Assembly: GCA_963729795.1 (NCBI GenBank)
Contig: CAVSPC010000040.1
Coordinates: 70,959-134,958 of the forward strand
Direction of reading: 5' to 3'
From: CAWBBA01 sp963729795
Lineage (GTDB): Bacteria > Desulfobacterota > Desulfomonilia > Desulfomonilales > Desulfomonilaceae
Length of the DNA: 64,000 bases
Notes under the pieces: generated by a model
What the model saw: only the letters and a program-made list of their open reading frames with translations
Told to the model about the DNA's origin: nothing
Database searches by the model: none
Shown: one piece after another, positions 17,038-24,583 of the stretch
Layout of the letters: every line of letters begins with the position of its first letter
Numbering within the stretch: the first letter of the stretch is position 1
Translations under genes and position numbers: made by a program

Positions 17038-17087
17038 CTGCATTCGGGATGCAGGGGTCGCTGGTTCAAATCCAGTCGTCCCGACCA
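17038..17087 (+). other. 3' half of a tRNA-Pro(CGG) gene, probable attachment site
   Basis: Anticodon stem CTGCA/TGCAG with the loop TTCGGGA (anticodon CGG), a variable region, the T arm GCTGG-TTCAAAT-CCAGT and the acceptor strand CGTCCCG followed by ACCA are all visible. The 5' acceptor strand and D arm expected in the preceding 35 bp are absent, so this is not a complete gene. A tRNA 3' half immediately beside an integrase gene is the usual product of island integration. The intact tRNA should lie at the other junction, outside this window or displaced by later rearrangement. Confidence 0.8.
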
Positions 17088-17096
17088 CTAAAATCG

Positions 17097-18369
17097 CTAA
17101 CTTAGGTCGTGTGATCGCACGACCTTTTTCTTTTTCTCCAGCACTTTCCATACTGCTTCCATACCTTTCTCCGGGGGCTCCTCGATTTGAGGTTCCTCAA
17201 CGAAATCCAACTCTGTGCAGCCGTGGTCAAAGGTCATTGAATCTACAGCTTTGAGCAGCACATCGTCGGATATCCGAATGTACCGATCCTCCACGGGACG
17301 GACGGAAGCGTGCCCCACTATGGCGTTCCGCACGGCGGGGTCCATGCCAGACCTTTGGGCGTTGGTCTTCCACGTGTGCCTAAAGTCTCTCATTTGAAGA
17401 CCTTTGATGCCTGCCAGATTAACCGCTCTCTCCCAACACTTCCGAACCATCGGGCGATCAATGGGCTTGCCTTGATACGTATCCGAGCGGTTCTTGAAGC
17501 TTCCGCAGTAGCCGAAAATTAACCCAATGCCTTGCACCACATTGTTTCCCTGCTTATTTCGTAGTGATTCAAGGACCTCCATGACTTCTTTTCGAAGGGG
17601 AACACGTTTGGGTTTCACTCGGCTTTTTTTCCCATTCTTGCCTTCTTTGGTAGCCGAAGCTGGAAGAATGATCATTCTGCGGTCGGGTTTGTACATCTCC
17701 CATCGGAGGTTGGCCACTTCCCCGAACCTCATGCCCGTGTAATAGAGAACCACGAGGAAATCTCGAAGCCAGTCCGCATGCTTGAGCAAGTAGATGAAAT
17801 CATCGAAAGAAAGATAAGAGTCCCGTTGTTCTTCCGGCAACTTCTTTACCATCCTGCACGGATTATAATCGACCGTCTCAAGCTCAACTTGCACTCTGAA
17901 AATGCCCGAAAGGGCGGCCACTTCTCGGTTGATAGTGGCATTCTTGACCTTTTCCAGACGTGCCTGCCGGTACCTCTTTATGTGTCCGACTTTGATTTCA
18001 GCCAGAGGACAATCCTTCCCGAAATATTCAAGCAGGCGAACAATGGCAAAGATGTTTCGCTCCCGCCTGTGCTTCTCATCGGCTTGAAGATAATCTTTAG
18101 TCGCCTTTTCCAACGTCAACTCTTCCTCTGGTTCACAAACCGCAAGGTCGGGGGGGAGTTTCCATCCTTGGTTTCTGGAAAGTCCTTACCACCCATTCCT
18201 GTTCGTCTGGTTTGAGATGGTCAAATCTGTTAATCCGTAAAGCCGTACGCACCGCCTTGTCTATTCTGTGTGCGCTGGCTTCATTCTGAGCGGATGTTGA
18301 GGTTTCCACGACGGTTCCATTCAATTTGACATAGACGTAGAACCGCTTTCCTTTCTGTCTTACAGCCAC
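17097..18369 (-). pseudogene. Island integrase (tyrosine recombinase) with a frameshift
   Basis: Two frames together make one integrase homologous to that at 54539. The N-terminal arm-binding part is 18369-18133 (MAVRQKGKRFYVYVKLNGTV). Near 18173 the frame changes, after which NQGWKLPPDLAVCEPEEELT leads into the core-binding and catalytic domains (17097-18119 region): YYTGMRFGEVANLRW (Arg), MRDFRHTWKTNAQRSG (H-x-x-R type box), IVGHASVRPVEDRYIRI (His, Tyr). The likely cause is one extra A in CAGAAACC. Separately, the two pieces would be an arm domain and a truncated recombinase. The stop lies 10 bp from the tRNA-Pro fragment, the expected int-att layout. Programmed frameshifting is possible but there is no clear slippery site. 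Confidence 0.8.
17105..17130 (+). terminator. Rho-independent terminator downstream of the tRNA fragment
   Basis: GGTCGTG, six-base loop, CACGACC, then TTTTTCTTTTT. It follows the tRNA 3' end by 17 bp on the plus strand and lies inside the last codons of the int gene on the other strand. Confidence 0.75.
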
Positions 18370-18674
18370 GACAAGACCTCCTTGCGAAGGTCGCCTGGCA
18401 AATCCCCTGAATGTCTTTTATCGCCTCCCTTCTTCTTTGGAGTAGGACTGGCCATCTTTTTCCCAGCTCTCTGATGGCCCACGGGAGCAGGCTCCATTTT
18501 TTTGGTCCTGCTCTTCACAAACTCGTCAATCGCTTCATTGGTAAATAATACCACCTTTCTCGAAAGTCTCACGCTCTGAATTCTATTTTCTCTTACCCAT
18601 CTCAATAAAGTCCTCTTCGCAATTCTGAGCCTCTCGGCCGCCTCATCGGCCGTCAGCAATTCCTTTTCCGACAT
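18360..18674 (-). CDS. Excisionase-like MerR-type HTH protein
   Basis: 104 residues. The N-terminal 55 residues (ELLTADEAAERLRIAKRTLL, then RWVRENRIQSVRLSRKVVLF) form the winged HTH of Xis/MerR excisionase-like proteins. The remainder is a basic Lys-rich tail. The stop overlaps the int start by 10 nt, exactly as in the second Xis-Int pair at 54204. Its leader (18699-18780) carries one of the four three-hairpin elements. Expected role: recombination directionality factor. Confidence 0.82.
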   Translation of the reverse strand: MSEKELLTADEAAERLRIAKRTLLRWVRENRIQSVRLSRKVVLFTNEAIDEFVKSRTKKMEPAPVGHQRAGKKMASPTPKKKGGDKRHSGDLPGDLRKEVLSWL

Positions 18675-18698
18675 TCATGTCGCCCTCCATGTGTACCC

Positions 18699-18780
18699 GC
18701 AGGAGTTTCTCCTGCTTCGGTGCGGACATTGCGTCCACCTTGTGCCCCGTCCGACCTTTCGGAGGAAAAGGCGGTAGGGC
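18699..18780 (-). ncRNA. Three-hairpin leader element, copy 1 (upstream of excisionase gene)
   Basis: Read on the minus strand. Hairpin 1 has outer GCCC/GGGC, then CCG/CGG and CCTTT/AAAGG. The linker GCACAAG follows. Hairpin 2 is GGAC-5 nt-GTCC, and hairpin 3 is GCAGGAG-AAA-CTCCTGC. Then come GGAGGG and the ATG at 18674. Three homologous copies precede the next upstream genes. Stems differ in sequence while pairing is kept. Function unknown. Confidence 0.6.
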
Positions 18781-18866
18781 CTGAAGCATGCATAAGGCCA
18801 TGCTCCAATTGGCTCACGAATCAATCGTTTGTCATGTGTCTGGGGTCAAAAGTGAGGTTCCCACAT

Positions 18867-19487
18867 TTAAGAAATGTCAGCCTTTGCTCTGGTTCTTTTA
18901 TTTTCCCGCTTCACTGACGAGGTTCGCTGAAGACGTGCTGCTTCATCTGAGGGCATGATCTTTCCCAAATCATCGAGAATTTCCCCGAGCCAGTAAAGTT
19001 TCTCCTCAAGCTTCCCATCGAGTAATCTGAGATTCACATTAATGAAATCTAAATCATTCTCAGTTTTAGGCCATGGTAATTTGAAAAGTGAGTTCTGGAA
19101 AGCATTATCGACGATTTGCAGCAAGATTTGGGCAGCCAGTCCCAATGTGTTCAGGTCCACTGCATTGAAATTCGTTGCATGGCCACCCGGGTCGCCGTTC
19201 TTGGAATCTAAGCTCCGCTCACTTAAATCCTCCAGATGTTGAAACCCGGATAGGTCGGCGTCCAATGTATATTTCCACAATATCCGGGCTGCGTCCCAAA
19301 ACTCAAAAATCAAATCCTTTACAACTCTTTGTGCAAGAGGACTCCACATCAGCCGTCGTTGGAACGGAATAGATCTCCCTTCTTCTTCTTTCGCCCAGAC
19401 CTCTGCCCGTTCCGCAACAGATTTCACAGTCTCGTTGAGTAAATAGAGCCGTTGCAGAAACTCTACCTGTGATTGGATTTGCTCCAT
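18867..19487 (-). CDS. Hypothetical helical protein
   Basis: 206 residues, predicted largely alpha-helical from composition (MEQIQSQVEFLQRLYLLNET; LGLAAQILLQIVDNAFQNSL), with a basic Lys/Arg-rich tail (SVKRENKRTRAKADIS). No family recognised. GAGGAG lies upstream of ATG 19487. It belongs to a run of minus-strand unknown genes that share the same leader architecture, so they are probably co-regulated. Confidence 0.55.
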   Translation of the reverse strand: MEQIQSQVEFLQRLYLLNETVKSVAERAEVWAKEEEGRSIPFQRRLMWSPLAQRVVKDLIFEFWDAARILWKYTLDADLSGFQHLEDLSERSLDSKNGDPGGHATNFNAVDLNTLGLAAQILLQIVDNAFQNSLFKLPWPKTENDLDFINVNLRLLDGKLEEKLYWLGEILDDLGKIMPSDEAARLQRTSSVKRENKRTRAKADIS

Positions 19488-19499
19488 ACGTGTCTCCTC

Positions 19500-19619
19500 G
19501 GTGCGATCTTCTTATTTTCCGCACCTTCTGTAATTATTTCCCGACAAAAATGACGGGATATGCGGGCAATGCCCGGCTTGTGCCTCGTCGCCCTGGGGAG
19601 ACGACCAGGGAAACGAGGC
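19500..19619 (-). ncRNA. Three-hairpin leader element, copy 2, with a fourth hairpin
   Basis: Minus strand. Hairpin 1 has GCCTCG/CGAGGC outside and CCCTGG/CCAGGG inside. The linker is GCACAAG. Hairpin 2 is CGGGC-ATT-GCCCG and hairpin 3 is TCCCG-10 nt-CGGGA. An extra hairpin GGTGCG-14 nt-CGCACC follows just before GAGGAG and ATG 19487. Confidence 0.6.
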
Positions 19620-19673
19620 GGTAGAAGCGCACCCTATGGGGGATCGTCGCTCATACTGCTGTTTGAGAAGCGT

Positions 19674-20063
19674 TTACGGCCTTGGGGGATTAGGCATCGG
19701 GGGCAGCCAATTCGATGTTGTCCAGGTGAAGCTGTCACAGCCCGAGAACTCGTAACTCTTATGACGCATTTCCCATTTGATCTTCTGCAAATGCTCCCTC
19801 AGGCGGCACAGTTTGGAGAGGTCTTCTTCTGACTTACAGCTGGCTATTTCCGTCTTGCTGTATTCTTCAAGCCACTCGATTTCGTCCCTGATTTCTCTGA
19901 CCATGTGGCTGATCTCATCTGCCAGGTCTTTTTCCAACTTCGGATAGTTGTGTTGAGTTGTTTCCGCATCCCTTCGCACGGAAGTCAATTCCACCCCGTG
20001 CCCTTCCTCCGTCATTCCTGTCCTGGCGGTTCCTGCGGCATCGCTTTTGTTCCTTCTTGTCAT
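19674..20063 (-). CDS. Hypothetical coiled-coil protein
   Basis: 129 residues. Residues 40-100 are strongly helical and charged (LEKDLADEISHMVREIRDEI; EDLSKLCRLREHLQKIKWEM), likely a coiled coil, with a Trp/Pro-rich C-terminal tail. No family recognised. The start at 20063 is preceded by GGAG and by leader element copy 3. Confidence 0.5.
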   Translation of the reverse strand: MTRRNKSDAAGTARTGMTEEGHGVELTSVRRDAETTQHNYPKLEKDLADEISHMVREIRDEIEWLEEYSKTEIASCKSEEDLSKLCRLREHLQKIKWEMRHKSYEFSGCDSFTWTTSNWLPPMPNPPRP

Positions 20064-20086
20064 TTCCTGTACTCCAAAAAGTCTTT

Positions 20087-20166
20087 AGCCGGATCGTATC
20101 CGGCTCTCGTGCGGGCTATGCCCGGCTTGTGCCCCGCTGCCCCGCTGGAGTGTGCGGGAGCGGGGC
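20087..20166 (-). ncRNA. Three-hairpin leader element, copy 3
   Basis: Minus strand. Hairpin 1 has GCCCCGCT/AGCGGGGC outside and CCCGC/GCGGG inside. The linker is GCACAAG. Hairpin 2 is CGGGC-ATA-GCCCG and hairpin 3 is AGCCGGAT-ACG-ATCCGGCT. This is the most stable of the four copies. The loop of hairpin 1 ends ACTCCA, as in copy 4. Confidence 0.65.
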
Positions 20167-20228
20167 CGTTTAGGGAATTGCCTGGCTGCGCTAAGAAGAG
20201 ACTCCGATTCCAATGAACTTATGTGTAA

Positions 20229-20855
20229 TCACTGAATAGGTTGATACGAAGCGGTATTCCGATTTTCGGCCAACCACTGGTCATATTCAGCTATGGCCAC
20301 TCGAATGCATTCAATGGCCTTATCTCTGTAGGGCGAGGGCTCCAGATCGAACTGCCCGAACATTGCGATTTCTGCCAATAGTAACTCGAATCGCCTTTGC
20401 CCTTTGTCAGACCTATCTCGAAACCTCTCCTGCATGTTTCTGAACAAGAAATCCCTGACCTCGCTCTCTATATCTTCGGCAGGTCTGCGGGGATTAATGG
20501 CCAACCCATATAGGCGACGATGGCGCAGTGCCTGGACGCTCTCCTTCCTATAATCATTCAGAGATTCAAGCACTTCAGGTCGCACGGTCTTGGGGTCGAT
20601 TTGAAACATCCAATAGTACATGCTTTGGACCGGCAAGCAGAAGATCTTGCGACGTTTTCCATCATCCCCTACATAAGGCAGGACTTTCTCGTCAAATATC
20701 TCTTCTCTCTTGACCTTCTTCATCTGCCACTTGTAATTGATTCCTAGAATCTCGCACAGTCTCTTGAGTGGTACATAGGTGCTTCCGTCATCCGCTTGGA
20801 AGCATTCAATTTGAAAGCCAAGGAAGTCCACGGCTTTTGGGTTGGAGTCTTTCAT
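20229..20855 (-). CDS. Phage-type antirepressor, P22_AR_N-like
   Basis: Starting at ATG 20855 (GGAGGAG just upstream) gives 208 residues. Residues 5-110 match the P22 antirepressor N-terminal fold: VDFLGFQIECFQADDGSTYV, PLKRLCEILGINYKWQMKKV, and FCLPVQSMYYWMFQIDPKTV. The C-terminal half is unlike the common antirepressor tails. Such proteins inactivate phage repressors or act as DNA-binding regulators. It implies phage-like control of this island. Confidence 0.75.
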   Translation of the reverse strand: MKDSNPKAVDFLGFQIECFQADDGSTYVPLKRLCEILGINYKWQMKKVKREEIFDEKVLPYVGDDGKRRKIFCLPVQSMYYWMFQIDPKTVRPEVLESLNDYRKESVQALRHRRLYGLAINPRRPAEDIESEVRDFLFRNMQERFRDRSDKGQRRFELLLAEIAMFGQFDLEPSPYRDKAIECIRVAIAEYDQWLAENRNTASYQPIQ

Positions 20856-20875
20856 ACTCTCCTCCATATGTTTCG

Positions 20876-20954
20876 GCTGGATCAGATCCAGCTCATATGC
20901 GGGCGAAGCCCGTTTTGTGCCTCGCTGTCCTGCTGGAGTAAACAGGGGCAAGGC
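20876..20954 (-). ncRNA. Three-hairpin leader element, copy 4
   Basis: Minus strand. Hairpin 1 has GCCTTGC/GCGAGGC outside (one T-G wobble) and CCTG/CAGG inside. The linker is GCACAAA. Hairpin 2 is CGGGC-TTC-GCCCG and hairpin 3 is GCTGGAT-CTG-ATCCAGC. It ends 21 bp before the antirepressor start, just ahead of GGAGGAG. Confidence 0.65.
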
Positions 20955-20962
20955 ATCAGCCA

Positions 20963-21541
20963 TTAGGCTGTAACTGAACGCCTCAGCTCAGCTTTCTTTC
21001 CGATCTCGCAGTTGCTTACCATCGACAGTAGAAGGTCAAACTTCTTCTCCATCTGATCCTCAAGGTATTCCGTAAGATGCAATATCTGAGGTAGCCTATC
21101 CCCGTTCTGCCATGCCTCTTCAGCAAACAGAACGCCCCTTTCGTGCTCGTTGAATCCTTTTCCAACTGCGTCAAACATTTCATCATCGATTTGTCCGTAA
21201 AATCTGATGTATTCGTCTTGGTCAGATATCACTTCCTCGCCGAGCTGTGCGAGTGTCCGTTCTGGGCGGGCTTCATCCTCCGCGAAGCACCACTGAATAT
21301 CCCAAGTTTCTGGCTCGGGGCAGAATACAGCTGTCAAAACCATCCGAGCTGAGATCACGAGGTTGTGGATGTCCTCATGAAGTTGTCTCATAACGTTCCC
21401 ATCTTCTGAACAACGCAGGTTGCAGCCCATAGGTGTGCCGCACGCTGGGAACCTGCAGAGGGCTGTGGAAAGTGTCATCATGCCCCCTCTCAGATGCAAT
21501 ATCTGTACACGCATCTTGTGTACGTTTTCATTTGTAGTCAT
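20963..21541 (-). CDS. Hypothetical protein
   Basis: 192 residues, start ATG 21541 with AGGAGG eight bases upstream. The N-terminal third holds a run of cysteines (CRFPACGTPMGCNLRCSEDG); the rest is acidic and helical. No family recognised. The leader has two hairpins (CCGAG/CTCGG and GCTGCCG/CGGCAGC), resembling in arrangement, but not in the GCACAAG linker, the elements of the downstream genes. Confidence 0.5.
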   Translation of the reverse strand: MTTNENVHKMRVQILHLRGGMMTLSTALCRFPACGTPMGCNLRCSEDGNVMRQLHEDIHNLVISARMVLTAVFCPEPETWDIQWCFAEDEARPERTLAQLGEEVISDQDEYIRFYGQIDDEMFDAVGKGFNEHERGVLFAEEAWQNGDRLPQILHLTEYLEDQMEKKFDLLLSMVSNCEIGKKAELRRSVTA

Positions 21542-21806
21542 AATTTTCCTCCTGAGCGCTGCCGAGGCCCAAAGAAATTACCCCGGCAGCACTCGAATTT
21601 GATTTCACCGAGAAACCTCGGCGCAGTTGTGATGTGGTTTTGTTTGAGAATTTGGTCGGCCCCCAGGGACATGTCCCCTGGAGGCTTAATCAGACATGAT
21701 GTGGAATGAAGAATCTGAAGCCTAAAGAGAGGAAAATCTGTAGGTCATGAATTCTATCCCCATTCTTAAGCTGTAAATGTTTTTTGGTTGTAACGAGCCA
21801 GCAACG

Positions 21807-22166
21807 TTATGCTTGGTACGTATGCAGAACTGGCCGTGAGTTCCTATCTAGCCCTACAGGAATAGGAAGTTCTTTTTGAATTTGGAGCATCAAAACATAT
21901 ACCCCGTAAAAATCCTCTTGAGATATTTTCTCCAATGTCTGGGCTACCACTTTCATTTGTCCATCGAAAATACGGGCGGCCCCGCCGTCCTCAGTATAAA
22001 CTATCCCAATGGTGGCCCGATCATTGTCCTTGAAGAAAGTGATACTGCAAGCCAGACACCCAGGCTCAGAGGAGTCTAGGAAGATGCTGTTGGAAGAATC
22101 GTCCCAGAGATTAGATAATGTTGTGATAATATCGACGAAGGTCATTATTGGAGCTACTTTAGTCAT
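21807..22166 (-). CDS. Hypothetical protein
   Basis: 119 residues beginning MTKVAPIMTFVDIITTLSNL, with a mixed alpha/beta pattern (GCLACSITFFKDNDRATIGI; QEDFYGVYVLMLQIQKELPI) reminiscent of a roadblock-like small fold, though this is a weak impression. The start overlaps the stop of a 19-codon open frame in ATATGA, so translation may be coupled to a short leader peptide. Confidence 0.45.
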   Translation of the reverse strand: MTKVAPIMTFVDIITTLSNLWDDSSNSIFLDSSEPGCLACSITFFKDNDRATIGIVYTEDGGAARIFDGQMKVVAQTLEKISQEDFYGVYVLMLQIQKELPIPVGLDRNSRPVLHTYQA

Positions 22167-22373
22167 ATCAGCCCACTCTCTTTCTTCAAGAATGTTTGTC
22201 CATCGATGTTGACTTTATCTTTCATAACGCTTTTGTCCTTATTCTGTTTTCCATTTGATTGACAGGTGGGCTTGGCCATGATGACTCAAGCCCTGCCACT
22301 GTTCGATTTCAGTGATGATTATTTTTCCGCCTGTGCTCCGTACCAAGAAGCGAAGAACTCCCTTTCTCGTTCC

Positions 22374-23060
22374 TCATCTAATTTGTGGGACGCTATTGAC
22401 TCGATTTCCGATTCGTCCGGCAAGAAACGGAAGAAGCCGAGTCAGTTCATCCCTCTGAAGTTTCAAGAGATTTTCCACGAAATCCTTCATCTCTGTGCGG
22501 AGATCCGTTTCCGAGCCGGGAAACATAATCTTCCTCACAGCATGAAACTGCTCCTTAATATCGGCTGCCTTGACAAGCAGCTCAGTATTCAGGATTGGGA
22601 CATCTTTCGCGTTGTACGCCGAGGTGTCCTTGAATCGTCCCTTCTCGGAGTCGCTCATGAGTTTCGTTGTAAATGAATCCAGTTCGGTTACCATACTAAC
22701 CAGGTAAAGAAGTATGTCCAAGAACTCAATTCCCGTTTCGGGCATAGCTGGACCATTCACCGCCGGGTTGTCGTCACGAGCGCCCTCGAAAGAATAGATT
22801 TCCTCCAGCGCCGGCAGGGGCTCCCAATGCGGATTCTCCAGCCAAGCCAACGTGTCACCGAAGTCTTGGATCAGGCTTGATAATTGGTAAAACGGCTCCA
22901 TATCTGTAAAGATAGCCTGTTCGGACTTGTGTTCTGAGACAAATCGCTTTGCGGAGCCGTCTGTGCTCCACCCCAAAAAGACTTCAAGCATTTCGACCAA
23001 AAGCCCGTGAATTGCGCCGAGTCTTATAGATAACAACTGATACGTCTCAATTTTTTCCAT
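22374..23060 (-). CDS. Hypothetical helical protein
   Basis: Starting at ATG 23060 (GGTGGAG eight bases upstream) gives 228 residues. Helical, acidic, no recognised domain (YQLLSIRLGAIHGLLVEMLE; FLDILLYLVSMVTELDSFTT). Overall composition resembles the unknown protein at 18867-19487, but I see no alignable motif. It has a two-hairpin leader (23088-23146). Confidence 0.5.
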   Translation of the reverse strand: MEKIETYQLLSIRLGAIHGLLVEMLEVFLGWSTDGSAKRFVSEHKSEQAIFTDMEPFYQLSSLIQDFGDTLAWLENPHWEPLPALEEIYSFEGARDDNPAVNGPAMPETGIEFLDILLYLVSMVTELDSFTTKLMSDSEKGRFKDTSAYNAKDVPILNTELLVKAADIKEQFHAVRKIMFPGSETDLRTEMKDFVENLLKLQRDELTRLLPFLAGRIGNRVNSVPQIR

Positions 23061-23087
23061 TCTTAAATTCTCCACCGGAAGTAGAAA

Positions 23088-23146
23088 GGGGCCTCACAGA
23101 GAGGCCCCGGCTGGGGACGTGACGAAAAAGGAGACAGAAGTCACGT
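23088..23146 (-). promoter_or_regulatory. Two-hairpin leader
   Basis: ACGTGAC/GTCACGT (16-nt loop) and GGGGCCTC-5 nt-GAGGCCCC lie between the 23153 gene and the 23060 start. On the minus strand only CTTTCTAC follows the second, so it is a weak terminator candidate and more likely a leader structure. Confidence 0.45.
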
Positions 23147-23152
23147 CGGGGG

Positions 23153-23332
23153 TTAATGATTTCGTGGCCTAAAAGCACGCTTCATCTTTGCCCATTTGTA
23201 AAGAACAAACATCAGGACGTGGTAGTTGACGAATGCAAGCAGACCGCATCTCATTACATAGAAGTAGGTCTTTCCCCATGGAGACCAGTCATTACCTATC
23301 CGCACGTAACCGCGGCGGGGCAAATTGGGCAT
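23153..23332 (-). CDS. Small putative membrane protein
   Basis: 59 residues from ATG 23332: an Arg-rich N terminus (MPNLPRRGYVRIGNDWSPWG) and one hydrophobic segment (YVMRCGLLAFVNYHVLMFVL), then a basic tail. The ribosome binding site is weak and the open frame extends upstream. Function unknown. Confidence 0.35.
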   Translation of the reverse strand: MPNLPRRGYVRIGNDWSPWGKTYFYVMRCGLLAFVNYHVLMFVLYKWAKMKRAFRPRNH

Positions 23333-23342
23333 GCCAAGAGTG

Positions 23343-23495
23343 TTAGATGCATAAGCAATCCAAACCACAACATTTTTTTGGAGCTTCTTCGAGTTGCTCA
23401 ATCTCTTTACTGAATACTAACCAACCTCGCTTGGCTAACCCATTCTTGATTTCCGCAAAATTCACTTCGTTTTCCGACAATATTCCTGCGTACAT
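23343..23495 (-). CDS. Small hypothetical protein
   Basis: 50 residues from ATG 23495, preceded by a strong AAGGAGG. The sequence MYAGILSENEVNFAEIKNGL followed by AKRGWLVFSKEIEQLEE resembles the first part of the neighbouring MerR-like protein (SENEFFLTTGL, KFEKLGWI), so it may be a truncated paralogue. It ends in a Cys-rich tail. Confidence 0.4.
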   Translation of the reverse strand: MYAGILSENEVNFAEIKNGLAKRGWLVFSKEIEQLEEAPKKCCGLDCLCI

Positions 23496-23630
23496 GAATG
23501 CCTCCTTGAAGCGCCCTTTATGCAATGAAAAGGGACCCCATTTGGGGGTTCCAGGTTGAAAATTTCGCCACCATACACTGTGTTTCCAGCGGGTTGCGTC
23601 ATCGATCCGAGACGGATCGTCGTTCCTGCG

Positions 23631-23885
23631 CTATGCTGCCTTAAGGATTTTTCCTTCCAGTTCCTTCAGGGCCTTCTGATACGCAGTCATCAGACCATTA
23701 TGGCCGTCGAGAAACCCCATCACCGTGCAAACTAACTCTGCGTCGGCCTTCGAGTAAGTTCTGCTTCCATTTCCGTATCGTGGAGTAATCCAGCCCAGTT
23801 TCTCGAATTTGTTTCTGGTCCGCTCATTGAGACCTGTGGTCAGAAAGAATTCGTTCTCGGACATCATCGACGTATCATTGCTCAT
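23631..23885 (-). CDS. MerR-like HTH regulator
   Basis: 84 residues, start ATG 23885 with AAGGA upstream. ENEFFLTTGLNERTRNKFEK, LGWITPRYGNGSRTYSKADA and ELVCTVMGFLDGHNGLMTAY follow the MerR pattern: HTH, wing with Tyr, then an alpha segment. No effector domain. Probably a small regulator of the island; the adjacent gene-free region could hold its targets. Confidence 0.6.
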   Translation of the reverse strand: MSNDTSMMSENEFFLTTGLNERTRNKFEKLGWITPRYGNGSRTYSKADAELVCTVMGFLDGHNGLMTAYQKALKELEGKILKAA

Positions 23886-24583
23886 TTGTCAGATCCTTCA
23901 TGTGAATCCCGATCAATTTCGGTTTGTGAACTAGCTTCACCATCCGACGCGTGTTTCCACGCACTCGGAAGATCCGTTGCCTACCAATTCCGCGAGCAGG
24001 CCCGGCAAAACTTGCCGCCGAGCCGCTCCGTTGTCCTTATCGGCTATCGCCTGACTTATAGTGTTTTGAAGTTATTGGAAAAAACGGGTCGGTTCCGACC
24101 CTTTGAATAGGCATGGTGAATCACGGCGCTCTCATGTACCCACTCGCCACAGCGCCGTCCAGAGCGAGTGTTAGTTGTGTCTTGAGGCCGTCCGCTCATG
24201 CAGATGGCCTTTCCATTACGTCCTGTTCGCCAGAATTTTATGCCCTCAAAATAAGAGACGGACTGAAAAGAATTTTTCTTACACACGGGGTAATTTTTTT
24301 TCGTGACCCGATTTCGTCTCTCCCATCTTGCGATCACATACATAGACGGGGAGACGGGCGAGTTTCTTACAGCCCGATCAAATTTTTTTCATGTCCGCTC
24401 TTGTTGTGGGTTCACCTATGAAGACGCAGATGGTCGAATTTTTCTTACACGAGAATCATATGTTTTTCGGGCGGTGTCGTGTAACTTCGGCCTTCGATTT
24501 GTAAATGGACACTCGGGAGCGCAGCGAAGTAGCGGGAATCAAGGTTGACGCGCAGGAAGAGATTCCTATATGTCCTTCAAAAG
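23886..24583. other. Gene-free region, left part of origin-like segment
   Basis: Nearly 700 bp without a supportable gene. It holds three imperfect direct repeats (24252-24480, separate entry) with long T runs. Upstream of them, GTCCGCTC and CAGATGG near 24190-24205 also recur inside repeat units, suggesting a fourth, degenerate unit. Confidence 0.45.
24252..24480. repeat. Three imperfect direct repeats of about 80 bp
   Basis: Each unit runs AGACG..., TTTCTTACAC/G (24275, 24363, 24441), about 8-10 bp, then a T run (24293, 24381, 24462). Unit spacings are 88 and 78 bp. TTTCTTACAC also occurs once near 28519, in front of the sigma-gene terminator. Possible protein-binding repeats of an origin or partition site. 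Confidence 0.5.

Noticed and set aside
17003..17087. Complete tRNA-Pro gene
   Set aside because: The D arm and 5' acceptor strand complementary to CGTCCCG are not present upstream; only the 3' half is intact.
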